Position numbers and translations under genes: made by a program
In this document: in pieces, positions 28,789 through 37,314 of the stretch
How positions within the stretch are numbered: position 1 is the stretch's first letter
Layout: every line of letters begins with the position of its first letter
The notes under the pieces: generated by a model
What the model saw: the letters and a program-made list of their open reading frames with translations, nothing else
Database searches by the model: none
Told to the model about the DNA's origin: nothing
Assembly: GCA_006738865.1 (NCBI GenBank)
Contig: AP019701.1
Location: 1-64,000 of the forward strand
Direction of reading: 5' to 3'
Origin: Allostella sp. ATCC 35155
GTDB taxonomy: Bacteria > Pseudomonadota > Alphaproteobacteria > ATCC43930 > Allostellaceae
DNA: 64,000 bases

Positions 28789-30329
28789 CGCCCGGCTCCC
28801 GCGATGTCTCCGACCACCCGCACCCGCACGCGGAGCGCGTTGCCGGGCAGGTAGGCGAGCGGGATGTCCTCGACCTCGATCGTCTGCAGTGTCGCGGCAT
28901 CGGCGCCGGCGGCCACGGCGCGCTCGCGGGCGAGGTCGGTCGCCGCCGTCACCGCCTCGGCGCGGGCCATGCCCTGGAAGACCTGGTCGATCTCGCCCGA
29001 CACCTGGGCGATGGCGGCGCCGACCGCGTTGGCGCAGTCGCCATGCGGCACCCGCACCACCCGGCTGATGCCGGCCACCGTCTCGGGGATCAGGAAGGCG
29101 CCGCCGCCGACCGCGATGAGGGGGAGGGGCGCCGCGTCGGTCTTCATGCGGTCGACGTTCTCCTCCACCATGGCGTGGGCGCGGGCCAGTGCGCGCGCGA
29201 TCACGGGCCGCTCGATCTCCGCGACACGGGAACGGTCTCCGAGGTCCAGCAGCCCGGCCGCCACGGCGACGTCGCTGGTGGTGAGACGGCTGCCGCCGAA
29301 GATCCGCGCCTCGCTGGTCAGGCGATGACCGACGCTGACCGGGCCCACCCGGTCGCCGCCGTCCTCGACATGGCTGCCGCCGCCGAGCCCGATCGACAGC
29401 AGGTCCGGCATGCGGAAGAGGGTCCGCACCCCGCCGACCTCGACGATGCCGTTGGCCTCGCGCGGGAAGCCGTGGCGGAGCTGGCCGATATCCGTGGTGG
29501 TGCCGCCGACATCGACCACCATCGCGTCGGAGATGCCGGAGAGGAAGGCGGCACCCCGCATCGAATTGGTGGCGCCCGAAGCGAAGCTCAGCACCGGCTG
29601 GCGCATCGCGTGCGCGGCCAGCATGACCGTGCCGTCGTTCTGCGTCAGGTAGAGGGGGGCGGCAAGGCCGCTGGCGGCGATCGCGGCCTCGAAGGCGGCG
29701 ACCGTCTCGCGCGCCAGCTCGGCCAGCGCGGCGTTCATCAGCGCGGCGTTCTCGCGTTCCAGCAACCCGATCCGGCCGAGCTCGTGCGAACAGGTGATGG
29801 CGGCATCCGGGATCGCCTCGCGCACGATCGCGGCCGCCTCGGTCTCGCCGGAGGGGTCGATCGGCGCGAAGACGGCGGCGATCGCGACCGCCTTCAGGCC
29901 GGCCTCGGCGAAGCGCCGGGCGGCTGCCCGGATAGCGTCGCGGTCGAGCGGCATGAATGGGCGGCCGTCATAGTCGTGCCCGCCCTCGACCATGGCGACC
30001 TCGCCGCGGACGAGGTCGGCCAGGGCCGGCGGCCAGTCGCAGAAGGGCGGCAGGCTGGCGCCCGACGGCAGGCCGATGCGCAGCGCGCCGACGCGGTTGA
30101 GGTGCCGGCCCTGGATCACCGCATTGATGAAGTGGGTGGTGCCGATCATCACGGCGTCGACCGGCTGCTGGGCCACTTCGGGGAACCGCGACAGGGCGGC
30201 GAGCGCGGCCAGGATGCCGCCGGTGACGTCGTCGGTGGTGGCCGCCTTCACGGAGCGCACCACGGCGTTGCCCGCGATGAGGACGGCATCGGTGTTGGTG
30301 CCGCCCACGTCGATCCCGATCCGCCGCAT
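28785..30329 (-). CDS. Hydantoinase/oxoprolinase family protein (HyuA-like, short form)
   Basis: A 514-residue protein of the hydantoinase A/oxoprolinase superfamily, whose members hydrolyse cyclic amides such as hydantoins or 5-oxoproline with ATP. Nucleotide-fold motifs are GIDVGGTNTDAVLI at the N-terminus, MVVDVGGTTTDIGQL in the middle and LIAVGGGAFLIPETVAG near the C-terminus. GTTHFINAVI and LTQNDGTVM are family signatures. It is shorter than classical HyuA proteins (about 650-700 residues), and no HyuB partner is present. Its start overlaps the stop of the DUF917 gene (TGATG), so the two should be made together. Confidence 0.88.
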   Translation of the reverse strand: MRRIGIDVGGTNTDAVLIAGNAVVRSVKAATTDDVTGGILAALAALSRFPEVAQQPVDAVMIGTTHFINAVIQGRHLNRVGALRIGLPSGASLPPFCDWPPALADLVRGEVAMVEGGHDYDGRPFMPLDRDAIRAAARRFAEAGLKAVAIAAVFAPIDPSGETEAAAIVREAIPDAAITCSHELGRIGLLERENAALMNAALAELARETVAAFEAAIAASGLAAPLYLTQNDGTVMLAAHAMRQPVLSFASGATNSMRGAAFLSGISDAMVVDVGGTTTDIGQLRHGFPREANGIVEVGGVRTLFRMPDLLSIGLGGGSHVEDGGDRVGPVSVGHRLTSEARIFGGSRLTTSDVAVAAGLLDLGDRSRVAEIERPVIARALARAHAMVEENVDRMKTDAAPLPLIAVGGGAFLIPETVAGISRVVRVPHGDCANAVGAAIAQVSGEIDQVFQGMARAEAVTAATDLARERAVAAGADAATLQTIEVEDIPLAYLPGNALRVRVRVVGDIAGAGR

Positions 30330-31435
30330 CACGCCTGCTCCGTCGCCGGTGCGGCGAAGACCGACCGGAATTCGATGTCGTATCCGAAGGCCCGCGGGCC
30401 GACATGGTCGAGGCCCCTGGGCGTCATCAGCACCGGCGGCGCCGGCAGGGCGATCACCGCCACCCGCTGGCCATAGCGCAGGGTCTCGGTGCCGATCGCC
30501 TCGCCGGTGACGGCATTGAGGACGCAGATCAGGTCGGGCACCGTCACGACCGGCGCCCCGTCGCGCCAGGCGACCGCCCACTCGTTCTGGAAGGCGATTT
30601 CCATGCGCGAGCCGCGATCGCCGTCCAGCCCCTCGATGGTGGCGGTGCCGCGCAGGAAGCCCTCGGTCGTCCGCCGCGCGACATCGCTGACCTTGCCCGC
30701 GAAGATGCGCATTCCCCCCTCGTGGTCGAGGATGGCGACGATGGGATCCTCGTGGCGGCGCTGAGCCTCGCGCACCGCCCGGCCGATGCCGATCGCCTTG
30801 GTGGTCGTGTGGTGGATGCCCCAGCGCTTGACCTCGGCCCCGGTGCGCGGCGCCTTGCAGGTCGAGGCGACCGAGCCGACCTCGACGCAGATCTTGCGGC
30901 TGACCCGCTCCATCCATTTCCAGGTCGTGACCTTGGCCACGATCGCCTCCTCGCCGCGGCAGTCGGCGAGCGACAGCGGCCAGGGCTGCAGGTCGCCGAT
31001 GGCGAAGCTCGTCATCTGCGCCTCCGGAAAGGCGCGGCCCATGCAGTCGGCGTCGACCACCGGGATGCCGAGATGGGCGGCGGCCATCAGGGGCTGGATG
31101 GCGTTGCCGCCGCCGATCTCCAGCGACATGACGGCGTGGAACTTCCGGCCCTGGTAGCGCTCCATCATCTCGACGGCCCGCGCGACGGTACGACTGTCGG
31201 TCAGTCGCTCCTGCCCGACCAGCGGCGCGCCCATGTTGGACACGACGGCGACGTCGTTCTCGTCGGCCAGGTCGAACGGATCCATCAGCGCGACTTGGCC
31301 ACCCTCGGCATAGATGCGCCGCATGTTGAGCAGGCCGAGATAGGGGCTGCCGCCGCCGCCCGTCCCGAGGATCCAGGCACCGATCGCCAGCGATTCGATG
31401 TCGTCGAGCGATATCGGTCTCGTCGGATGGGTCAC
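30329..31435 (-). CDS. DUF917 protein (S-methyl-thiohydantoin desulfurase family)
   Basis: A 368-residue DUF917 protein. This family has been linked to desulfuration of thiohydantoin-like rings in ergothioneine breakdown and is found beside HyuA-type genes. Family features are the N-terminal LAIGAWILGTGGGGSPYLG, the acidic MSLEIGGGNAIQPL segment and VPVVDADCMGRAFPEAQM, plus a C-terminal domain with LICVLNAVTGEAIGTETL. GTG 31435 is the start: GGGAG lies 8 bases before it, and it overlaps the AroM-family stop by 4 bases (GTGA). Its stop overlaps the hydantoinase start. The real substrate here is unknown. Confidence 0.87.
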   Translation of the reverse strand: MTHPTRPISLDDIESLAIGAWILGTGGGGSPYLGLLNMRRIYAEGGQVALMDPFDLADENDVAVVSNMGAPLVGQERLTDSRTVARAVEMMERYQGRKFHAVMSLEIGGGNAIQPLMAAAHLGIPVVDADCMGRAFPEAQMTSFAIGDLQPWPLSLADCRGEEAIVAKVTTWKWMERVSRKICVEVGSVASTCKAPRTGAEVKRWGIHHTTTKAIGIGRAVREAQRRHEDPIVAILDHEGGMRIFAGKVSDVARRTTEGFLRGTATIEGLDGDRGSRMEIAFQNEWAVAWRDGAPVVTVPDLICVLNAVTGEAIGTETLRYGQRVAVIALPAPPVLMTPRGLDHVGPRAFGYDIEFRSVFAAPATEQA

Positions 31436-32106
31436 GCGAACATCTCCCGCAGGACGGCGGCGGTGGTGGATATGGCGAGGAGCACGGGGCAGTCGAGGCG
31501 CCGGCGCACGGCGTCGCGCTGGGCCGGGGTGTAGCTGATGCAGTCCATCACGACGAGGTCCGGCCGCCGCCGCGCGAGGCGGTCGGCGGCGGCCTCCGCC
31601 TCGGCCGCGCCGGCGAGCGGCAGCAGCGGCTCGGCGGAAACCTCCAGTCCCGGCCGCACCCACTTGCCCGCGAGGCCGCGCACCTGCGCCGGCAGCGGCA
31701 CCAGCAGGCCGAGGCGGCCAGCGGGCAGGAGGCCGTTGGCAAGGCCCGAGAGCACCGCCGAGGGGAACACGACCACGCCGCGGGGGCGCAGGCCGGGAAA
31801 GGCGCCGGTGCAGCACATCAGCGTCGCGCGCACGCCTTCGTCGGCGAAGCGGTCGATCAGCATCTGGGCCCGGCCGGTGACCGCACGCTTGGACAGGGTG
31901 GCGCCGGTGCCGTCGGGCAGGCGGGTGAAGAGCGTGTCGGCCTCGTCGGCCGGCGGCTCTGCCTCCATCTCGGCCCGGCTCAGCCCGTCCATGCAGCCGA
32001 CCAGGCGGATCCGGGCAGAGGGGCCGACCGCCGCCTGCAGCAGCGCTTCGACGTCATGGCGAGGCGCCTGACCCACCACGATCGCCGCCAGGGTTCCTGC
32101 ACTCAT
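31432..32106 (-). CDS. AroM family protein
   Basis: A 224-residue AroM-family protein, related in fold to Asp/Glu/hydantoin racemases. AroM of E. coli has no established function. Visible features are the N-terminal AAIVVGQAPRHD motif, a Cys in LMCCTGAFPGL and a second Cys in VVMDCISYTP; paired Cys residues at such positions are the acid/base pair in the racemase superfamily. ATG 32106 follows GGAGG with 9-base spacing. It is the first gene of the three-gene operon and overlaps the DUF917 start. A racemase acting on the same ring compound would fit, but this is inference. Confidence 0.87.
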   Translation of the reverse strand: MSAGTLAAIVVGQAPRHDVEALLQAAVGPSARIRLVGCMDGLSRAEMEAEPPADEADTLFTRLPDGTGATLSKRAVTGRAQMLIDRFADEGVRATLMCCTGAFPGLRPRGVVVFPSAVLSGLANGLLPAGRLGLLVPLPAQVRGLAGKWVRPGLEVSAEPLLPLAGAAEAEAAADRLARRRPDLVVMDCISYTPAQRDAVRRRLDCPVLLAISTTAAVLREMFA

Positions 32107-32169
32107 GCGTCCGCACCTCCATCGTCGACGCCGCCCCCGCAGGGTAGCACGGCCCGTGCCGGCTGCCGC

Positions 32170-32197
32170 TTGCAGTCCGGCCTCGGGGCACTATCCT
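32170..32197 (+). promoter_or_regulatory. Candidate leaderless promoter of the GNAT gene
   Basis: TTGCAG (32170-32175) and TATCCT (32192-32197) are 16 bases apart. The -10 element ends 7 bases before ATG 32205, so the message would start at the initiation codon itself. No Shine-Dalgarno precedes that ATG, in line with leaderless translation. The element lies in the 98-base gap between this gene and the divergent AroM-family gene. Confidence 0.4.
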
Positions 32198-32204
32198 GCC
32201 GCGC

Positions 32205-32693
32205 ATGACTTCCGCCCCGCCATCCTGGCGCATCCAGGCGTTGGCCAAGCGTCCGGACCTGATCCCGGCGCTGGCCGAGGCGCTGTGGGAGTGCTGGGGA
32301 GCCGTCTTTCCGGAGAAGACGGTCGCCGTCCGCACCGCCGGCCTGCACGCGCGAACGAACCCCGACCGGCTGCCGACCACGGTCGTGGCGACCGCCACGG
32401 ACGGGGCGCTGCTCGGCACGGCCAGCATCCTCTTCGACGACATGGAGACACGGCCCGACCTCAACCCCTGGCTGGCGACGGTCTTCGTCATGCCCGGGCA
32501 GCGGGGACACGGCCTGGGGGCCGCGCTCTGCGCTGCCGCCGAGGCCGAGGCTTGGCGGCTCGGCGTGCCGCGCCTCCACCTCTATACCTTCGACAAGCGC
32601 GGATACTATGCCGCCCTCGGCTGGCGGGACCTCGAGACCGTCGATTATGCGGGGCAGCCGACGGCGATCATGGTCAAGGACCGACCGGTCTGA
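32205..32693 (+). CDS. GNAT family N-acetyltransferase
   Basis: A 162-residue acetyltransferase that would move an acetyl group from acetyl-CoA to an amine. The CoA-binding motif A is VFVMPGQRGHGLGAALCAAAEAEA (about 92-115), with the RGHGLG pyrophosphate loop, followed by motif B YTFDKRGYYAALGW. The acceptor is unknown. The start is supported by a candidate leaderless promoter directly upstream. rmuC follows on the same strand after 54 bases. Confidence 0.85.
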   Translation: MTSAPPSWRIQALAKRPDLIPALAEALWECWGAVFPEKTVAVRTAGLHARTNPDRLPTTVVATATDGALLGTASILFDDMETRPDLNPWLATVFVMPGQRGHGLGAALCAAAEAEAWRLGVPRLHLYTFDKRGYYAALGWRDLETVDYAGQPTAIMVKDRPV

Positions 32694-32747
32694 GTCGGAG
32701 CGGGAGAATCTCGACTTGGACAACGGAGCAATCGAAAGGATGACGGA

Positions 32748-33866
32748 GTGAGCCTGGAGCCGGTCATCGTCGCCGCGTTGGTCCTGGCGCTTGCCGCCGT
32801 GGCCGTGGCGGTGATCCTGTCCCGCCGCCCAACTACATCGGACGGGGCGGTGGCTGCGACGGAACGGCTGACGGAAAGCCAGGCGGCGGTGGCCGGGCGG
32901 CTGACCCAGATGGCCGAGCAGACCGCCGCAGCCCAGGCGGCGACCGCCGAACGCCTGGCGGCGCAGGAACGTCACATCGCCGAGGCGGTCGATCTCCGGC
33001 TGGCCCGGCTGGCGCAGCTCGTCGGCGAGACGCTGGAGCGCAACGCCCAGTCTTCGGCCACGACATTGGGCGACCTGCAGTCGCGGCTGGCGGTAATCGA
33101 TGCGGCCCAGACCAAGATCGCGGAACTCTCGACCCAGGTCGTCCAGCTCCAGGACATCCTCTCGAACAAGCAGGCGCGCGGCGCCTTCGGCGAGGTCCAG
33201 CTCGAGGCGCTGGTGTCCGGCATCCTGCCGCCCTCGGCCTATGCCTTCCAGGCCCAGATCGGCGATGGCCGCCGCGTCGATTGCCTGCTGCAGCTGCCCA
33301 ATCCGCCCGGGGCCATCGCGATCGACGCCAAGTTCCCGCTCGAGAGCTGGCATGCGCTGCGCAACGCGGCGGACGAGCCGGCCCGCCTCGCCGCCCGGCG
33401 CGCCTTCGCGGCGGCGATCCTGGCGCATGTCCGCGCCATCGCCGAGAAGTACATCGTGCCGGGCGAGACGGCGGAGAGCGCCCTCATGTTCCTGCCGGCC
33501 GAAGCCGTCTATGCCGAGCTGCACGCGAACTTTCCCGAGGTCGTCGAGAAGTCCTTCCTGTCGCGGGTCTGGATCGTGTCGCCGACGACGCTGATGGCGA
33601 CGCTCAACACCATCCGTGCCGTCCTCAAGGACGTGCGGATGCGCGAGCAGGCCGGCATCGTGCAGAAGGAGGTGCGGCTGCTGCTCGACGATGTCGGGCG
33701 GCTCGACGACCGGGTCGGCAAGCTGCAGCGGCATTTCGACCAGACCGCGGAGGATATCCGGCAGATCCGGATTTCGACCGACAAGGTGACGAAGCGGGGC
33801 GAGCGGATCGGCGAACTCGAGGTCGAGGACGCCGCCGCCCTCGCCCTGAGGCCGCCGGCCGCCTGA
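32748..33866 (+). CDS. rmuC: DNA recombination protein RmuC
   Basis: RmuC limits inversions at short inverted repeats and carries a restriction-endonuclease-like core. The 372-residue protein has an N-terminal membrane helix (about 4-24), a coiled coil (about 40-150, rich in Ala, Glu and Gln), then the nuclease-like core with SNKQARGAFGEVQLEALV, IAIDAKFPLESW (the Asp-x-Lys of the fold) and MFLPAEAVYAEL, and ends with helical heptads. It is shorter than E. coli RmuC (about 475) mainly in the coiled coil and tail. GTG 32748 starts the protein, with AAAGGA about 8 bases upstream. Confidence 0.92.
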   Translation: MSLEPVIVAALVLALAAVAVAVILSRRPTTSDGAVAATERLTESQAAVAGRLTQMAEQTAAAQAATAERLAAQERHIAEAVDLRLARLAQLVGETLERNAQSSATTLGDLQSRLAVIDAAQTKIAELSTQVVQLQDILSNKQARGAFGEVQLEALVSGILPPSAYAFQAQIGDGRRVDCLLQLPNPPGAIAIDAKFPLESWHALRNAADEPARLAARRAFAAAILAHVRAIAEKYIVPGETAESALMFLPAEAVYAELHANFPEVVEKSFLSRVWIVSPTTLMATLNTIRAVLKDVRMREQAGIVQKEVRLLLDDVGRLDDRVGKLQRHFDQTAEDIRQIRISTDKVTKRGERIGELEVEDAAALALRPPAA

Positions 33867-33882
33867 CGCCGGCTGCGCGAGG

Positions 33883-35127
33883 ATGCTCTGGGCCCAGAGC
33901 CTGCTCGGCGTCTTCCTGCTGGCCGGGCTCGCCTGGCTGCTGGGCGAGAACCGCCGGCAGGCCCGCCTGCGTCCGGCGCTCGCCGGCATCGCGCTGCAGT
34001 TCGTGCTGGCCGCGCTGCTGCTGTCGGTGCCCGGGACGAGAAGCGTCTTCGGCTGGATCGCGGACGGCGTGCTCGCGATCCAGGCCGCGACCCGCGCCGG
34101 CACGACGCTCGTCTTCGGCTTTCTCGGCGGTGGCCCGCTGCCCTACCAGGAGACGGCGGCCGGCGCGAGTTTCACGCTCGCCTTCCAGGCGCTGCCGATC
34201 GTCCTGGTGTTCAGCGCGCTCTCCGCCCTGCTGTTCCACTGGGGCGTGATCCCCTGGGTCGTCCGGATCCTGTCGCGCGCCCTCGGCCGGACCCTCGGCA
34301 TTGGCGGGGCGGTGTCGGTATCCATTGCCGCCAACATCTTCGCCGGCATGGTCGAGGCATCGCTGCTCGTCCGCCCCTATCTCGAGCGGATGAGCCGGGC
34401 CGAACTCTTCATGCTCATGGTCGGCGGCATGGCCAGCATCGCCGGCACGATGTTCGGCCTCTACGGCGCCATCCTGGCGCCGACGATGGGCGACGCCTTC
34501 GGGCACCTGCTCGTGGCGTCCGTCGTCAGCGCGCCGGCGGCCATCACCGTCGCCCGCCTCATGGTGCCTGACACGGACCCCGCCACCGCTGGCGGCATCG
34601 CCGGCATCGAGCGTGCATCGAGTGGGTTCGAAGCCCTGGTCCGCGGCACGGCCGACGGTGTGACGCTGCTGCTCCATATCGTCGCCATGCTGATCGTCAT
34701 GGTGGCGGTGGTGGCGCTGGCGAACCAGATCCTGGGCCTGGTGCCGGATATCGGCGGCCGGCCGCTGTCCCTGGAGCGCGTGGCCGGGTGGGCCTTCGCG
34801 CCCGTGGCGTGGCTGATGGGCATTCCGTGGGCGGAAGCGGTGCCGGCGGGCGAACTGCTCGGGATCAAGACGATCCTCAACGAGTTCCTGGCCTATCTGC
34901 GTCTGGTCGCCGAGCCGGCCGATGCGTTGAGCGAACGATCGCGGCGGATCCTGGTCTACGCGCTCTGTGGCTTCGCCAACTTCGCCAGCCTCGGCATCAT
35001 GGTGGGCGGACTGACCGCCATGGCACCCGGCCGCCGCGCCGAGATCGTCGGCCTCGGCCTGCGGTCGATCCTGGCAGGCACCCTCGCCACCTGCATGACC
35101 GGGGCGGTGGTCGGCGTCCTGACCTGA
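33883..35127 (+). CDS. Concentrative nucleoside transporter (NupC/CNT family)
   Basis: A 414-residue ion-coupled nucleoside importer of the CNT family. It shows the three expected parts: an N-terminal three-helix region, the gate region and the C-terminal transport core. Family motifs are SIAANIFAGMVEASLLVRPYL, MVGGMASIAGTMFGLYG, GIKTILNEFLAYL and LCGFANFASLGIM, which hold the nucleoside- and cation-binding residues. Length is close to E. coli NupC. It begins 16 bases after rmuC, but the two functions are unrelated. It is convergent with the RTX gene, with a strong hairpin between. Confidence 0.93.
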   Translation: MLWAQSLLGVFLLAGLAWLLGENRRQARLRPALAGIALQFVLAALLLSVPGTRSVFGWIADGVLAIQAATRAGTTLVFGFLGGGPLPYQETAAGASFTLAFQALPIVLVFSALSALLFHWGVIPWVVRILSRALGRTLGIGGAVSVSIAANIFAGMVEASLLVRPYLERMSRAELFMLMVGGMASIAGTMFGLYGAILAPTMGDAFGHLLVASVVSAPAAITVARLMVPDTDPATAGGIAGIERASSGFEALVRGTADGVTLLLHIVAMLIVMVAVVALANQILGLVPDIGGRPLSLERVAGWAFAPVAWLMGIPWAEAVPAGELLGIKTILNEFLAYLRLVAEPADALSERSRRILVYALCGFANFASLGIMVGGLTAMAPGRRAEIVGLGLRSILAGTLATCMTGAVVGVLT

Positions 35128-35157
35128 ACCGGCCGACTGCGGCGGATGGTCGTCTGC

Positions 35158-35183
35158 CCCCGGGGCACGATTGCGCCCCGGGG
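35158..35183. terminator. Strong hairpin between convergent transporter and RTX genes
   Basis: CCCCGGGGC (35158-35166) and GCCCCGGGG (35175-35183) pair perfectly over 9 bp around an 8-base loop. GTCGT upstream and ACGAC downstream can extend the stem past a small bulge. It lies 31 bases after the transporter stop and 15 bases past the RTX stop, so it could end transcription from both sides. There is no T run, so action as a classical intrinsic terminator is not certain. Confidence 0.55.
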
Positions 35184-35197
35184 ACGACGGTCGCTCG

Positions 35198-37078
35198 TCA
35201 GAGGATGACGAAGTCGCCCGAGTTGTTGCCGTTCGGGCCCTCGTTGAACTGGGCCAGCTGGTTGATCGCCGTGACGTTGTTGAAGGTGGCGATCAGTGCC
35301 GCGCCGTCGGTCGACACCATTGAGGTGTCGAACCAGATTTCGCCGCGGTTCGAGTCTTCGCTGAAGAAGATGTAGAAGCCGGGCTTGTCGGTGTCGGCCG
35401 CACCCACCGAGAGGAAGGTGTCGAACGAGCCGATCGAGTAGCTGTCGCCGGTCGCGATGAGCAGATTGTCGTTGGCCGTCGCGCTGTCGCCGGCCGTGCC
35501 CTTGTAGCCGTCGATCGCCGAGACGTCCGAGAAGGCGTTGCCGTTGAACACCATCTGGTCGACGTTGCCGGTGAAGTCCTGGATGACGTCGGAGTAGTTG
35601 CCGCCGCCGTTCCAGGCGAGGTCGTGGAGGAACTGGTCGCTGCCGGCACCGCCGGTCAGCAGATCCTCGCCCTGGCCGCCGTCGAGGGTATCATCCAGCG
35701 CGCCGCCGATCAGCGTGTCGGTATCTTCTCCTCCGAACAGCGCATAGGTACCATCGGTCTCGCGGCTGGCGTCGAGAACGTCATAGCCGGCGCTGCCGAA
35801 TACCATCATCGATTCGCCGGCATCGACGTTGCCGTCGGCGAAGACGACACTGTCGTTGCCGGAGCTGAAATAGACGGTCTCGAAATTCTCCAGCGACTGG
35901 TCGCGCAGGGTCAGGCCGGTGGGCGAGAAGAACGAGATCTCGTCCTCGCCGTCGCCGCCGTCGTTGGCATCGGCGAAGGACAGGCCCCGCACATACTCCA
36001 CGGTGTCGTCGCCCTCGCCGGCATCGACCGTCACCCGGGTGTTGGGCAGGATGCTCTCGAAGGGAATGCCGGACGAGTCGCCGACGAAGATGGAATCGTC
36101 GCCGTCACCGCCGATCAGCGTCTTGTCGCCGACCGCTCCGTCCATGATGCCGACCACGTCGTCGTCGCTGCCACCGTCGAAGGTGTCGCTACCGAGGTTC
36201 TGGCCCATGATCGAGTCGTTGCCGCTGTCGCCGAACACCGCGACGTCACCGGCATTCGCCTCGAGTTCGGCAACGTCGTTGCCTTCCCCGAGATAGACGA
36301 CATGATCGCCCGTCGTGGAGACGATGCTGACCATGTCCTGCAGCTTGTCCATGTAGATGAGCTTATCGCCGGTGTCGCTGTCGCCGACCGCGACCGTATC
36401 GTTGCCGTTGCCGGCGAAGATCGTGTCGTTCCCGGTGTCCGGGTCGATCACGTCGTTGCCGGCACCGCCATAGAGGATGTCGTTGCCGGAACCGCCGGCG
36501 AGTTCGTCGTTGCCGAGGTCGCCCGCCAGGAGGTCATTCCCCGAGCCGCCGGAGACGTCGTCGTTCTCCTGGCCGCCATAGACCGAGTCGTCACCGGCGC
36601 CGGCGGCGATGCTGTCGGCCCCCGTATTGCCGTAGACCCGGTCATCGCCCTCGCCCGTGGCGATCGTGTCGGCACCCCCGAGGCCCCAGACCTGGGCCGA
36701 CCGCGTCGTCGAGGACAGCACCGTGACGTCATTGCCGGCATCGTCGAGCAGCGTGTCCGTCAACCGGTCGCCGACCCACAGCTGGCCGCCGTTCGACAGG
36801 ACGATATTGGAGCTGACCGGGGTTGCATCGGCACCGCCGATCTGTCGGACCAGCATGTTGGGCAGATAGGCGTACCGCACCTCGCTGCTCGGCAGCGGCG
36901 CGCCGTCGGCGTCGCGCGTCTTGACGATCGCGAGGTCCGTTCCGTTCTCGACGATGTCGAACTGGTTCGCCTCCAGCGACGGATCCGAAATCTGGAGCAC
37001 GTCGGTGCGGAAGTCGAACGTCTGCCCCATGATCTTGAGGTCGAAGTTCGACGACCCGTTCCAACTGTAGATAGCCAT
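35198..37078 (-). CDS. Secreted RTX-type calcium-binding repeat protein
   Basis: A 626-residue, very acidic protein with RTX nonapeptide repeats. Residues about 130-235 hold roughly eleven copies of the GGxGxDxxx type (for example GGSGNDLLAGDLGNDELAGG), which fold into a calcium-filled beta roll. Further, looser repeats follow to about 480. The N-terminus has no Sec signal peptide, and the C-terminus ends GDFVIL, an acidic residue plus hydrophobic tail as in type I secretion substrates. ATG 37078 follows GAGGAA with 7-base spacing. No HlyB/HlyD/TolC genes are in the window. No enzyme domain is recognisable in the first 130 residues, so an adhesin or surface-layer role is possible but not shown. 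Confidence 0.88.
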   Translation of the reverse strand: MAIYSWNGSSNFDLKIMGQTFDFRTDVLQISDPSLEANQFDIVENGTDLAIVKTRDADGAPLPSSEVRYAYLPNMLVRQIGGADATPVSSNIVLSNGGQLWVGDRLTDTLLDDAGNDVTVLSSTTRSAQVWGLGGADTIATGEGDDRVYGNTGADSIAAGAGDDSVYGGQENDDVSGGSGNDLLAGDLGNDELAGGSGNDILYGGAGNDVIDPDTGNDTIFAGNGNDTVAVGDSDTGDKLIYMDKLQDMVSIVSTTGDHVVYLGEGNDVAELEANAGDVAVFGDSGNDSIMGQNLGSDTFDGGSDDDVVGIMDGAVGDKTLIGGDGDDSIFVGDSSGIPFESILPNTRVTVDAGEGDDTVEYVRGLSFADANDGGDGEDEISFFSPTGLTLRDQSLENFETVYFSSGNDSVVFADGNVDAGESMMVFGSAGYDVLDASRETDGTYALFGGEDTDTLIGGALDDTLDGGQGEDLLTGGAGSDQFLHDLAWNGGGNYSDVIQDFTGNVDQMVFNGNAFSDVSAIDGYKGTAGDSATANDNLLIATGDSYSIGSFDTFLSVGAADTDKPGFYIFFSEDSNRGEIWFDTSMVSTDGAALIATFNNVTAINQLAQFNEGPNGNNSGDFVIL

Positions 37079-37314
37079 CGTGAATTCCTCGTTTGCTGCT
37101 CGCGGCTTGGCGAAGAGCCGGCGTCCGGTGCGGTGCAGCCGGGCGGGGTGGACCAGTTCCGCTTCCGGGCTCTGGTGGGCGAACAAGCCGGGCATCCGAT
37201 GGTTCCCGGCCGGAGCCATGAAATCCGCTCCGCGGGCCGGCGCCGGATTCGTCCCCTTCCCGGCCGCGGATCGGCTAGACTGATCGTGGCGACAATCAGA
37301 CGGGATCCGGGGCA

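Noticed and set aside
35638-36700. Tandem DNA repeats as a CRISPR array or minisatellite in the RTX gene
   Set aside because: The repeats are degenerate 27-base units that encode GGxGxDxxx peptides in frame; there are no identical repeats with unique spacers.
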